A stretch of DNA of 64,000 nt from Bathynomus jamesi (taxonomy: Eukaryota > Arthropoda > Malacostraca > Isopoda > Cirolanidae). Location of the stretch: NCBI GenBank assembly GCA_023014485.1, contig JAJOZX010003209.1, positions 248,001-312,000 on the forward strand. The letters run 5' to 3'. Of this stretch, positions 1 through 10,970 are shown in pieces. Under the pieces are notes generated by a model. That model had not been told where the DNA came from, did not search any database, and worked only from the letters and a program-made list of their open reading frames with translations. Both the position numbers and the translations under genes were made by a program. Position 1 is the first letter of the stretch. Every line of letters starts with the position of its first letter.

Positions 1-1
1 A

Positions 2-1653
2 TCTACAAGCAAAGTTCAGATTGAGAACAGTGAGGAAAGCAACAGTGATGTTGAGGATGAAGAGGGTGATATAGAGGATTACAAACCAAAAACACAAAAA
101 TCTCGCCAAGCAACTCGTTCAGGAACAACTGCTTTTATAAGTCATGACATACTCAAATCCCATAGGATGGTTTCCCTGTCTACACGCACGAAGATCACAC
201 TGGCCCAACAGGCAGCATTTACCAAAGCCATCATTAAGGAATTAGGAGGTGACACAAAAATGTTTCACACTCATATTCTATCGCCGACAGAGCAAGACGT
301 AAGGTTGGTGAAGAGCTTGCATCATCGGTCAAAGAGTCCTGGGTTCCACCACAGTTCCTGTCTCTTCACTGGGATTCTAAACTGATGTCAACTCTGTCAT
401 ACCAAACTAAAGCTGAAGAGAGGCTCACCGTAGCAGTTGGCAATTCCTATGACATCAAACTTCTTGGTGTGCCTTCCTACAAGCCAAATACAGATCAGCC
501 AGCTGGTCAAAGCATTGCTAATCTCACCATGGAGCTTCTCCGATCATGGAATTGTGTTGACTCAGTAGTGAACATGACTTTTGACACAACAGCTAGTAAC
601 ACTGGTCATGTGAGTGCTGCATGTGTTAGCCTGCACCAGGACATAGGTCGAGCTTTACTGTGGTCAGCTTGCCGGCATCACGTTGGCGAAGTAATCCTTA
701 CACAAGTCTTCAATGATCTGAAAATAGAACCACCAATGTCACTAGAAGTTACCATATTCTGTCAGTTCCGAAAGAATTTAGACACAGTTCAACACAACAA
801 TAATCAGGCACTTAATTTTTTGGATGGTACCTCTTATTCAGATGATGTACAAACCATAATCCATGACTATAGGGCCAGAGCGATTTCATGCGCGCAGTCT
901 GTTGTGAAGCATCAATGTGATGACTACAAAGAATTTTCTGATCTTTGTTTGCTCTACTTGGATGGGACAAGAAGAGAGTTTTCATTTCGACGTCCTGGTG
1001 CTGTATACAAGGCTAGGTGGATGGCCAAGTTTCTCTACTCCATTAAGATGGTGCTGCTGGAGGAGCAGACCAGCTCTCTTCCCTCTGGAACCATTACCAC
1101 GGAAGCACAACAACCCAAACTGCGCGAGTTTGTCAACTTTGTTTGCTTGCTGTACAGCTGGTGGTGGATCACCTGTTCAAGCGCGGTCGAGGCTCCATGG
1201 AATGACCTGTCTTTACCAAGACATCCTCAGATATGAAAAACTCAGCCCCAGCATATCATCTAGTGCGATAAAAGCTCTCAAGCATCACCTATGGTACCTG
1301 ACTGCTGAAATGGTACCTCTTGCGCTCTTTAATGATGCAGTCCCTGAAGCTGAACGCCGCTATCTGGCTGAGAGACTTATAGCAGTAAAGCCAGCACAAG
1401 ATCAGGCATCTTTACCACAACATCGATTTGGTACGGGATTTGGGAAACCCAAATTCCAAACTCCATTTCCAGCACGACAAAGCTTGGCGACTTAATCAAC
1501 AAAGATTCATGGTACATTTTCTCTGTTCTGGAACTTGACAGTTCTTTCCTGACTCATAATATCGAAAATTGGCCAGAATTAGCTTCCTTTCAAACATCCA
1601 GAGAACACATCTCGGCAGTTAACGTCGTAAATGATTGTGCTGAGCGTGGGTGA
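2..1653 (+). pseudogene. Broken transposase, DNA-transposon family T, copy 1 (5' end outside window)
   Basis: The reading frame is open from base 2 and begins with an acidic stretch, so the N-terminus lies outside the window. The chain jumps frame near 300-360, near 1210 and near 1490. Signatures seen in order: SLHWDSK (from 361), MTFDTTASNTG (574-606), SACRHHVGE (664-690), PGAVYKARWMAK (about 990-1030), HLWYL (about 1288) and VVNDCAER (1624-1647). The same ordered motifs occur at 34.0-35.6 kb and 58.6-60.8 kb. I read HWD, FD and ND-AER as the acidic residues of an RNase H-like DDE fold, with C-x2-H as the (C/D)xxH motif known from hAT, P, Kolobok and CMC transposases. That assignment is inference from motif order; the family is one I have seen as uncharacterised proteins in animals. 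It is not functional here. Confidence 0.8.
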
Positions 1654-1918
1654 AGCTAAGTTCTAATCCCTGTTTTGATTATTTAATACATTTTTACTGG
1701 TTCTGATACTTTTGCAAACACGGAAACCGGGATATAAAATGTTTAATTTTTGGTCAATTTAACTCCAATACTAAATATTGCATCAATGATGTGGACCCCC
1801 TAGATGACCACATAAATCTTTGAAATTTGGCCATATGTGCTATTTCAGGCATTGGAACACAGTAATCATAGGGACAGATTGAAATAAAACTTTTTGAAAA
1901 ATCATGGGAAATTTGATG

Positions 1919-1926
1919 CACCCTAA
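1919..1926 (+). mobile_element. Candidate 3' terminus of family T copy 1
   Basis: CACCCTAA lies about 270 bp after the transposase stop. Its reverse complement TTAGGGTG matches the terminal TAGGGTG of the complete copy at 58.2-61.3 kb and TA(A/G)GGTG of copy 2. The preceding bases differ between copies, so only the tip is shared. The left end is outside the window and cannot be tested. The next element, a LINE, begins within about 40 bp. Confidence 0.4.
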
Positions 1927-1965
1927 TGTACGCAGAATGCAAACTCCTTTGCAGTATTTAAAGAA

Positions 1966-2680
1966 ATGGAGAAAGCGAATTCGAGTGTTACAGAAAAGGA
2001 AGGTAAAATGGGGAGACAAGAGTCTGGAAATGTTCCAATGACAATTCGGGTGGATGAGAGAGAAGTCGAAATAAATAACAAAATAATAATGAATAACAAT
2101 ATAATACAGAATGAAGACATAGATGAAAGAAAGGAGACAGGTAAAAGTTGCGAGGTAGTGAAACTGCCCAAAGAACAAAATGATAAAAAGAAAAAAAGAA
2201 AAACGTTGGAAATAAGCAGCCAAAGAAAAATAATGATAATATGAAAACTAAGAACATAGAAGATAACCAGATAACAAGAAGTAGAAGCGTAGAAAATACC
2301 GTTAGTAAATACTACGCAAAAGGTTGTTGCAGATATCGGGATGGGCAATGCATCTATGCACATCCCACATTATGTAACACACATTATACAAGAGGATATT
2401 GCAAATTTGAAAAAAGTGCAAGTTCCACCACATTACTGTCTGCAACACCTATGGGAGGTGCAAATACGGACAAAAATGCCATTACCACCACCCTCAAAGG
2501 AACGCAACAGGTGAACAGGAAAAACGAACATCAAAGAGGGCTACCAATTTTTTAGACGTAGCCAACACAATTCAGCTGCTAAATACCATCCAGCAAATAA
2601 AAAGTCAGCTGACAAATATAGGAATCCAAGAGCCGGACAGAAAGCACGAACAAAGTTACTTTATGCGTTATCGGGACAAC
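1966..2680 (+). pseudogene. LINE family A copy 1, ORF1-like region with CCCH-type zinc finger
   Basis: A lysine- and asparagine-rich frame at 1966-2244 is followed in another frame by 2241-2555. The second part contains YYAKGCCRYRDGQCIYAHP, which ends in the C-x3-H of a CCCH zinc finger, and then CNTHYTRGYC, a C-x8-C pair opening a second finger whose remaining ligands are lost. It lies immediately upstream of an endonuclease-reverse transcriptase ORF, the place of ORF1 in a non-LTR retrotransposon. ORF1 proteins usually bind nucleic acid through CCHC knuckles or coiled coils, so a CCCH finger is less usual. Frame breaks and lost ligands make it a pseudogene. Confidence 0.55.
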
Positions 2681-2787
2681 AGGTACCAGCAAAGATAAAG
2701 AGGGGCAAATTCTCGGAGGACCACAAGACAATGAAACCGGCACCACTATTGGAAAACGAATCGAATGTATGTGGAAATGCTAGAGTA

Positions 2788-5700
2788 AAAATAAAAATAA
2801 TCCTAGCCAACACTCAGGGCCTTAAATCAATTCATTCCCCAGACAAAGTTTTATAACTGAAAGGACTCATACAAGAAGCCGGAGCAGACTTTGCATGCCT
2901 CAAGGAAACCCATCTAAAGGACTGCCAGGCGAACTGTGAACACTGTGAGCTCTGTATTGATAAAAATGAAATACAAGTTGACAACTATAACATCCTCCGA
3001 GTCGACAGAACGGTGAGACGTAAAGGAGGATGTGCTATTTACACACGCGAAAGGCATATGGCAGAAATGACTATAAGTACCGCAAACATCTACGTAGAAT
3101 GTGTAACAGCAAAAGTTGAAAAATTAAATATGGTGCTAATTGTAATGTACAGACCCCCAAACACGCCAACCTCAAAATTCTCTGATTCCATTATAGAGCT
3201 AAGAAACTGGATAAAAGCTCTACACTCTCCAACCCAAAATATTTTTCACTGTGGTGAATTTAATTTTCCGTTCATGAAATATAAACGGATAGGAAAAAAT
3301 GTATGTATACACCAGGACAAGGGGGGCACACGGAAAGACCAGGAGCAGGCAAAAATGCTACTAGCTCTGGCTGATGAATTTATGTTAACACAAGAAATAA
3401 CAGAAAACACAAGAAAAAACAACTGCCTAGATTTGATGTTCACAAACAACAGCAACCTAATTGATAATGTAGAAATATCCCCAACTGTAATATCGGATCA
3501 CATCATTAATGAAATAAAAACCAATATAAAAGTAGCAAGAAAGGAAAGAACACGAACAACAGAAAGAAGCAAATTCGAAATTTTTAATTTTAACTCCAAA
3601 GCTATAAACTGGGAAGATGTTCCATACAGCATGAAAGCAATAGACTGGAAATCGATGTTCGAGGCCAAGACAACGGAAGAGATGCTAACGACCTTAGAGG
3701 AAAAGACGCTGGAAATTGTGGAAAAACATGTCCCAAAAATACAACAACGGGGAAAGAGGAGGAGGTTCGAGAGACCAAAGAGGGCATTCTTCAGAAAGAG
3801 AAGAAGAGTGACTGCAAAAGTAAGTTGCTGTAAAGATAACAACGTCAGAAAAATATTAAATGATAAACTGCAGAGTATCGATTGTCATACAGGAACTAAT
3901 TGAGAAGCATACAGAAAAAGAAGAAGGCGACGCTATAGAGGCGATAAAGTTTAACTCAAAGTACTTCTATAATTTTGCAAAAAGAAAGTCGAAAAACCAT
4001 GCGACTATTGGACCTTTGAAAAATGAAGACAGTGCTTTATCTGATGATCTAACAGAAATATCTGGAATATTAAGAGCTCAGTACGAATCATCTTTCAGTA
4101 TCCCAAAAACTGACAAATTGATATGCGATAGAAACGCGTTCTTTGAGGAAGAACTGCAAGGGGAAAGTATAACAGAAATATTACACAAGCTATAGGGAAA
4201 CTAAAAGCAAACTTAGCCGCAGGACCGGATAAATGGAATGCCACACTGATCAAAAACTGCAAGAATGCAATCGCTGAGCCCCTATATTGGATATGGAGAC
4301 GATCACTAGACACGGGAGAAATACTGGGCATCCTAAAGAGCGCGAATTTAGTCCCAATATATAAAGGAGGAGATCGATTCGAGGCCAAAAACTAAAGTCC
4401 AGTGTCGCTTACATCTCATCTCACTAAAACATTTGAAAGAATAGTTAGACAGAAAATCTATGGCTTTTTAGAAACTCGGAAAAAATTCAACGATAATCAA
4501 CATGGATTTCGGTCAGGCAGATCATGCCTATCACAACTAATGGGACACTACAACAACATTATTGATGCACTTCAACGTTATAAAAACACAATATACACAG
4601 ACTTTGCCAAAGCGTTCGACAAGTGTGACCATGGAATCATAATACATAAATTGAAATATATGGGAATAACAGGAAAAGTAGGAAAATGGATATATAATTT
4701 CCTTAGTGAGCGGCAGCAAGTCGTTACAGTACAAGGAGCATCTTCATCAGAATCAGAGGTCCTCAGCTTGGTACCACAAGGAACAGTATTAGCTCCACTA
4801 CTCTTCATAATCATGCTAACTGACAAAGATGAGGACGTTACCAGAGACAGCACAGTAACATCCTTTGGTGATGACACAAAGATCAGTACAAAAATAAGAA
4901 ACCCAGAAGATATAGGATTTCTACAAACTGACACGAACAGAATCTACAAGTGGAAGAAAGACAACAATATGAAGTTTAACATTGAGAAATTTCAGTTGTT
5001 AAGGTACGGATAAAGAGAATACCTAAAATCCGTGGAATATTATACCCGAAATGGACAGGAAATTCAGAGAAATTCTAGAGCAAAAGATTTAGGGGTTGAA
5101 TGACTGATGATGCGAAATTTGAAACACAAAATAAGATAGCAGTAAACAGAGCAAAGAGAGTAACTGGGCAGATATGAGAACGTTTAAACGAAGGGATAGG
5201 AATATGAGTCCTCTATTGAAAACACTGATCATACCTAAATTGGAATACTGCTCGGTCCTAACATGCCCATATAGAAAAGAAGACAGACAACTAGAAGGGA
5301 TTCAGAAAAGCTTCACAGCCAAGATCAATGGTGCAAAGAACTAAATTACTGGGAGAGGTTACCCGAATTAAACCCACATTCACTGGAAAGGAGTAAAGAG
5401 AGATACACAGTTATTTATACTTGGAAAATAATGGAGAAACTAGTCCCTAATCTTACTCTGAACCCTGTAACTCCCTAAACAACGGTGGAAAGTAGAAAAG
5501 GAAGACTGTGTCGTGTTCCCAAATTAAAGGCGAGACAGAGAACATCTTTAACCCTGAAAGAAAATAGTTTTGTTGTAAGAGGACCAAAACTGTTTAATCA
5601 GCTGCCCAAATACCTAATGAACACGAGTGGGGTTACAATGGACATCTTCAAAAGAAGAATAGACGCCTGGCTCAGAACAATCCCCTATGAGCCGGGCGTA

Positions 5701-5796
5701 CCTGGCTATGTGAGGTGGAGAGTACAAGAAACCAATTCTCTACTTCAGCAGGCCAACTCGAGAGGAGGGGCGACAAGCTTGACCTTCGTGAAATGA
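2788..5796 (+). pseudogene. LINE family A copy 1, endonuclease-reverse transcriptase (ORF2), broken
   Basis: The endonuclease begins near 2788 with ILANTQGL and continues with an ETHLKD glutamate motif and a GGCAIY segment (3013 onward). The C-terminal endonuclease reads NCLDLMFTN then ISDH near 3420-3500. The RT part (4200-5013) shows QHGFRSGRSCLSQL, DFAKAFDKCDHG, LVPQGTVLAPLLF and an FGDD box in place of the usual Y/FADD. The C-terminal LINE domain at 5485-5796 contains LFNQLPKYLMN. Several frameshifts and stops (about 3900, 4195, 5013) show it is dead. The domain order and C-terminus fit the jockey/CR1/L2 group; the exact clade needs a tree. Copies of the same family lie at 40.6-42.1 kb and 62.5-64 kb. 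Confidence 0.85.
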
Positions 5797-5862
5797 GGAA
5801 TCATCGCGCGAAACAGTTGAAAGGTTGAAAGGTGTGTATATATATATATATATTATATATGT
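5797..5862 (+). repeat. LINE family A 3' tail and (TA)n
   Basis: The LINE ends in short GGTTGAAAGGT-type repeats followed by a (TA)n run. The same coding end and tail (GACCTTCG, then ATCATCGCGC, then GGT-rich repeats) occurs alone at 11872-11945, which supports this as the genuine 3' end of the family. Confidence 0.6.
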
Positions 5863-6424
5863 TAACCCCTCCGTCTATGCCCTGGGTTGATTCGAAGTTG
5901 ACGGGGGTTTTGGTTAGGAGGCAGCAACGGATTTGTTACCTGCAGTAGTTTCTTCTCTACTACTGATCGAGTTCTTCTATAGTGGCTCGGAGGATTCTGA
6001 GAGCCTTATTAAATTCTCTGAGGGTTCCACTGATTCTTTTTGTAATATATCGGGAGATTTTAATGACTAAGTTCTTTGAGGAGAGCATGGCTCGAAGGAG
6101 AAGATAAAGACTTTTTCTTACTGTAATTTACTGCTAAAATGTACAGGTAGTGCTCAGCCTTGTAGTCTAATTTAGAATGAATATGGAAGAAATTTTGTGG
6201 GTTTATATACCCCGTTTCTGCTAACATCATTATTATTAAATGTTGAAAAGCTTTATTATTTTTGCACAATAGTTAAAAATAAAGTAAACTTTTTAGCTGT
6301 GACAATGTTTAAACAGATAAACAGGATATAGGAAGAGGAAGCCATATTTTTATCTAAAACAGCGTATTTTCAGATCTGATGTTTTCCGGGTCTGCCAAGT
6401 TAATTTGAAGTGGAACGTGAACTA

Positions 6425-6650
6425 CCGTAATTTACACCTCATAAGACTACTTTTTTCCTGAAAAACGTCTCCAAAAATCACTTCAGGGCTCATATGTTGT
6501 TGTTTTGTTTAATGTTCTTTTAATAAAGTTATGGGAATGTATTTTTTGTCAGGCTGATAAATCTTTGAAATATTTTTTTTCCTAAATATTCTTTGCTAAA
6601 TATAGGGTGCGTCTTACCATTTGTAGCGTCTTATGAGGCGTAAAATACGG
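6425..6650. mobile_element. MITE with imperfect terminal inverted repeats and TA target duplication
   Basis: Ends are CCGTAATTTACACCTCATAA and TTATGAGGCGTAAAATACGG, an imperfect terminal inverted repeat, flanked by TA on both sides (6423-6424 and 6651-6652). The inverted copy of the surrounding repeat has only GAACTATCC at the matching place (TA at 43999-44000), that is, a clean empty site with a single TA. No coding frame. A TA duplication points to mobilisation by a Tc1/mariner/pogo-type transposase, which is inference. Confidence 0.75.
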
Positions 6651-7072
6651 TATGCATCTTTACACTAAAATATGCTCATGAGCAAAAATTAAAGGTTTAA
6701 GATTTACAATTAAATGCTAGGCAAGACATGACTTCATCTTTTATAACGAAGAGAGAACGTATACAAAACATGAACATTTGAACATTGCAAAAGTTACTCA
6801 GGATTCATTATTAAGCTGAATCTAAAAATGATTAAGAAATTTAAAAAAAAAAAAGTCACCAGTTATTTGGCAAATTAGAAAGCACTTCAAAAATTTATCC
6901 AAACAAAAAAAAATATAATAAAAAATAATAATAATATCGCCGAGTGTACATTCCTACATGACGACATAATGTCGGGTCGTACCTTGAGTACAATCCCAAG
7001 TATATCACTGAGTACATTGTAATTTTGGGTTATTACAACTATGATTATAACTACCAGTTAATTCAAATTCGC

Positions 7073-7222
7073 TTATTATCGTTAATTACAGTTTCATTAA
7101 AGTACATTAATTACATTATATTAAATTATTATCGTTAATTTGAGTTTTATTAAAGTACATTAATTACATTATATTAAATTATTATCGTTAATTATAATTT
7201 CATTAAAGTACATCAAATAAAG
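7073..7222. repeat. 53-bp minisatellite, about 2.8 units
   Basis: The phrase TTATTATCGTTAATT recurs at 7073, 7126 and 7179, a 53-bp period, each followed by a TTAAAGTACATTAATTACA-like segment. The inverted copy of the host repeat (about 43480-43590) has fewer units, so unit number differs between copies. Confidence 0.75.
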
Positions 7223-7330
7223 TATTACAGTTAATTACAATTAAACACTTAACTATAGTTTTTTTTACAGTGTTTCATATTTATAGACAATTATGATGTT
7301 AGGAGTATAACATAAAGTACATGGGCACTC

Positions 7331-7494
7331 TAATCAATCACTTTAGATGAGTTTGCAAATTGCCTATATTTAGACAAAAAGTATTAGATATTATTACTCT
7401 AGTTTCATGGAAATATCAGCATGTTTCACTGCTCTTTCAGGCTCTGTGACCTTGGCTCGTACCAGAACTATGGTCTTGGCAAAATACAGTGTAT
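7331..7494 (-). pseudogene. hAT 3' tail fragment (same as 14728-14890)
   Basis: This stretch is closely similar over about 160 bp to 14728-14890, which is the extreme C-terminus and 3' flank of the hAT relic there. Here the similarity stops at about 7494, where Tc1 coding sequence begins on the opposite strand. A rearrangement or nested insertion has joined the two. Confidence 0.65.
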
Positions 7495-8248
7495 TAAAAA
7501 AACCCACCAACATTGGACCTCCGAAGATTGGGGAAAAGTGCTTTGGTCAGACGAAAGTAACTTCGAGGTAAGTAGTAAAACCCTTCTCCTATTCCCTTGT
7601 CCCATCAAAATTGATAAATACCCTGCCTTTTGGATTTTATAAGGAATCATAAGAAAGTTTGATTTCTCTTGGATTCTTTCAGATTTTCAGCTCTCCTGGT
7701 GCAACGTTTGTAAAGCGAAGAGTAGGCAAAGCATACAAGCCAGAATGTATTGTCCCTACAGTAAAATTTGGCGGTGGTAGCATAATGGTTTGGGGTTGCA
7801 TGTATTCTGGAGGAGTTGGGAAACTGTTTTTGTGCCAGAGGAGGATAAATTCCTCGTTGTATAATGTATATTGCCATGTTAGAGCACGTTCTCGACCCAT
7901 CTATAGAAAAGCTTTACCCAGGAGTAAGCAAAGGTGACATTACATTCCAGCAAGATAATGCACCTTGCCACACATCTCGAGCAACTCGAAATTGGCTTGA
8001 CGCGAAAGGAATTAAACTTTTGGAGTGGCCTCCCCCAAAGCCCAGACCTTAATCCAATAGAACACCTGTGAGCAGTATTAGGCAAGGTTGTCCGGAGACA
8101 TAAGTCTTCGTCTAAAACTGAACTTCATGCTAAGCTTCTTGAAGAATGGGAAAAAATGCCTATTGAAACTTGCAAAAAATTAGTCGATTCGATGCCAAGA
8201 CGCATTCGAGCTGTAATAAAGGCAAATGGTGGGTGTACTAGGTATTAA
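7495..8248 (+). pseudogene. Tc1-like transposase, 5' truncated, with intron-like interruption
   Basis: Reads THQHWTSEDWGKVLWSDESNFE up to 7567. It resumes after 115 bp at 7683 with IFSSPGATFVKRR, then GGGSIMVWGCM, then QQDNAPCHTS, then an LEWPP...DLNPIEHL segment, and ends IKANGG near 8235. These are the three acidic regions of a Tc1 family DDE transposase (D in WSDES, D in QQDNAPCH, E in NPIEHL). The interruption at 7568-7682 begins GTAAGT and ends in a pyrimidine tract plus CAG, and its removal restores frame exactly. Other damage: frame breaks around 7840-7920 and at about 8035, and a stop where W is expected after NPIEHL. The N-terminal DNA-binding half is missing, replaced by a hAT tail. 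Confidence 0.85.
7568..7682 (+). other. Intron-like segment inside Tc1 transposase
   Basis: Donor GAG|GTAAGTAG, acceptor TTCTTTCAG|ATT, 115 bp, with a T-rich tract before the AG. Joining 7567 to 7683 gives SNFE-IFSS in frame, matching the continuous D-ES-F--F-S block of Tc1 transposases. Splicing itself is not shown. Confidence 0.65.
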
Positions 8249-8324
8249 AATATTTCAGAATAAACTTTCTTCTTGTTTTATATTTTTTTCTAACCTCAAA
8301 AGACAGGAATAACACTTATCCATA

Positions 8325-8366
8325 TAAGCAGGGTGGCTAATACCTTTGGCCAAGGCTATATATTAT
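8325..8366 (+). mobile_element. 3' terminal repeat of the Tc1-like element
   Basis: GGGTGGCTAATACCTTTGGCC, then AAGGC and TATA, follows the transposase stop by about 80 bp. Its reverse complement (GCC, TTGGCCAAAGGTATTAGCC) resembles Tc1-type element ends. The matching 5' repeat is absent because the left half is gone. Confidence 0.5.
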
Positions 8367-8396
8367 ATATATATATATATATATATGACGACTTAT

Positions 8397-10385
8397 TTAT
8401 GTCCCTTCTGAGGTTTCAGGTGGGTCCCATCTGATATGTCGGTATTGCCTCCTCTCGTCTCGATCCCTCGCCAGATCCACCAGCTCTCTGGTCGTTAAAC
8501 CTTCATTAGCCTCGCCGAACCCCCGCAGCCATGTCCGTCTCGGTCGTCCTCTCGGGCGGTTTCCGTGTACTCGTCCATGCAGCGTCAATCTTGGCCATCT
8601 CTCCGCCTCCATCCTCTCAACATGCTCGTACCATCTCCTCTGTGCATCGTGCACTCTCTCCACTATATTCCGTTCCACTCCAGCCATTTCCCTCACTCTC
8701 TGGTTTGTCACCCTCTCCTCCCATCTTATATTCAATATTCTCCTCAGACAGGGCATCTCGAATGCCAATAGTTTCTTCTCTTCTCTCTTTTTCATTACCC
8801 AGCCTTCTGATCCATATACGTAAGGTTGCAGGTATCACTATTGCTTTCAGCAGTTGCAGTTTAAGTTTTCGCGTGATGTATCGGTCTTTCCATACCTTTG
8901 TCAACCTTCTGAAGGTAACGTACCCAAGTTCAACTCTATCACTCACCATCTTGAATGTATCTCTGTCTTCCGTGAACCGTACTCCCAAGTATTTGAACGA
9001 GTCCACTTGTTCTATCGCTCCTGATGACAACCTTACCTGAATAGCTTCTCCTCTTCTTCCTATCTTCATTGACTTTGTTTTATTTTTGTTAATAGTCATC
9101 TTATACTTTGTACACGATGTTTCCAATCTGTCCACCATTTCCTGTAGTTGCTCCACCGATTCCCCCATCAGCACGATGTCGTCTGCGTATCTCAGGTTAT
9201 TGATTCTCTGTCCTCCAATCTCCACACCGCCCTCAAATCCCTCCAAGGCTTCTCTCATTACCATCTCAAGGTACAAGTTGAATAAGTGAGGCGAGAGGGG
9301 GCACCCCTGAATCACCCCGCTTTCCGTTCTAAAGCTTTCTGTCACTACTGTTCCCTTCCTCACCACTGCTTGTGTTGACTCATTCAATCTTCTGATCAGT
9401 TGGTTCACACCATCGTCCAGTCCATAAAACTCCAGCACTGCCGTCAGTGCCTCTCTCCAAACCGAATCAAAAGCCTTTTGAAAATCCACAAACACGCAAT
9501 ATATATATCCCTGTCCATCTCCCACATCTTCTCCGTGAACTGCGAAAACGTGAACACCTGATCAATCGTCCCTCTACCCGGTCTAAAACCTGCCTGTTCT
9601 TCTGTTAGGATTGCCTCTTCTCTGTTGCTAATTCTCTTCTGCAGTATCTTGGCTAGCACCTTGTATGAGTGAGGCAGCAGGCTGATGGGGCGGTAATTCC
9701 CACAAACTGTCACATCGCCCTTTTTATGGATCGGTACTACCACTGCCTGTCGCCATTCTTCGGGTGTAACTCCCTCTTCCAGTGCTTTCTGGCACAGCTT
9801 CAGCAACCATCCAACAACTGCCTCCCCACCAGCCTCCAACAATTCCTGCGTCACCCCATCCGCACCCGGGGCTTTGGATCTCGCCAGCGATGCTATAGCA
9901 CACATCACCTCTGATTCTAAAACTTCTGGGGTATTGTCATGGATTAATTCCTGTCTCTGTAGTTCAGGAAAGTTTTCTAATGTGAACTGTTCTCTAGGCC
10001 TCTCCTACAGGCCTCGGAAATGATTCTTCCATGCAGCCCTCACCTCATTCTCACTTGATACCTTTTCATTCCTCTCGTTTCTTACTGCCATAGACTGGTG
10101 TCTCCATTCCTTCATTATCTCCTTCACTGTTTTGTATAATATTGCTGAATTACCGCCTCTGTAAGCGTCTTCACATCTCTCGCATTTCTCTCTGATCCAT
10201 TTTTCCTTTGCCTCTTTACATCCTCTATCCAATTCCCTGCAGATCTGCCTATATCTTCTCATATTCTCCTCTGTTGGGTCTTTATTCTTTAATTTCTTGG
10301 TCTCTCTCCTTTCATCCCACAGATTCATCACATCTTCGGTCATCCAAGCCTGTCTCATGTTCCTTCTTCTTCCCAGCAAGTTCTC
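8397..10385 (-). pseudogene. LINE family B reverse transcriptase, 5' truncated
   Basis: Read on the minus strand from 10379: a basic linker (to 10005), then SKAPGADGVTQELL, NYRPISLLPHSYKVLAK and AGFRPGRGTIDQ (9444-9908). In the next frame come VDFQKAFDSVWRE, GVIQGCPLSPHLFNLYL and NNLRYADDIVLM (about 9500-9200), then a C-terminal part with RRWYEHVERM and GRPRRTWLRGFGE (8795-8397). YADD is intact. The endonuclease and ORF1 are absent, the usual result of 5' truncation. Stops and frameshifts occur near 10005, 9480 and 8800. The C-terminal W-EHV-RM block is typical of RTE/Proto-like LINEs; clade not resolved. Confidence 0.85.
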
Positions 10386-10519
10386 AGCTTAATAACTAAT
10401 AAATCAATTTGGCAATAAACAAATATATATATATATATATGAAAAATTATTTCACGAAAGTGACACGTGAAAAATATTTATGATGAATAAAACCACGAAG
10501 GGAAAAGAAACACAAAGGG

Positions 10520-10559
10520 GTGCTCAAGCGCTTTCGTCTAATGACATCCTCAGGAACAC
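10520..10559 (-). ncRNA. Hammerhead ribozyme-like motif, PLE family A (minus copy)
   Basis: Minus-strand reading: stem I strand GTGTTC, core CTGAGGA, extra T, stem II GTC-ATTA-GAC, GAA, stem III AG-CG-CT, T17, stem I partner GAGCAC. It differs from the plus copy (14574-14613) only in the stem II loop. All paired positions are kept. Lies at the 3' end of the PLE, where hammerheads are known to occur in this class. Confidence 0.6.
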
Positions 10560-10688
10560 TGGAGTGAAAGGACAGATCAAGGCAATATGTAGGTTACAAA
10601 AATAAACATACATACATACATATTCATAATATATACATATATATATATATACATATACACATATACATATATATATATACATATATAT

Positions 10689-10938
10689 AGTAAGCATAGA
10701 AAAAATTGTGGGAGGAGCAAACAACATTTGTATGGGAAATTGACACTTTTAGCACTTCGGCCGACATTCAATATAAATTCAAAAGGCTTGTTTATGAAAC
10801 AGGTCACAAAAGAATAAAGAAATAAAAATAACTATAAATATAAATTGAGAAAAAATTAATTACAAAATAGTGCCTTAGTGATATATATGTCACAGCCTAA
10901 ATAACCATAAAGAAATAAACCGACAAATAAAAAACCAC

Positions 10939-10970
<32 letters not shown>

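Larger units (their letters stand above)
5863..7325 (+). repeat. Dispersed repeat, copy 1 (inverted relative to 43378-44565)
   Basis: From TAACCCCTCCGTCTATG to AAAGTACATGGGCA the sequence matches the reverse complement of 43378-44565 over nearly its whole length. The copies differ by a 226-bp MITE at 6425-6650 and by the number of 53-bp units near 7073. I see no long coding frame shared by both copies, so this may be a non-autonomous element or a 3' region. Its function is unknown. Confidence 0.7.
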
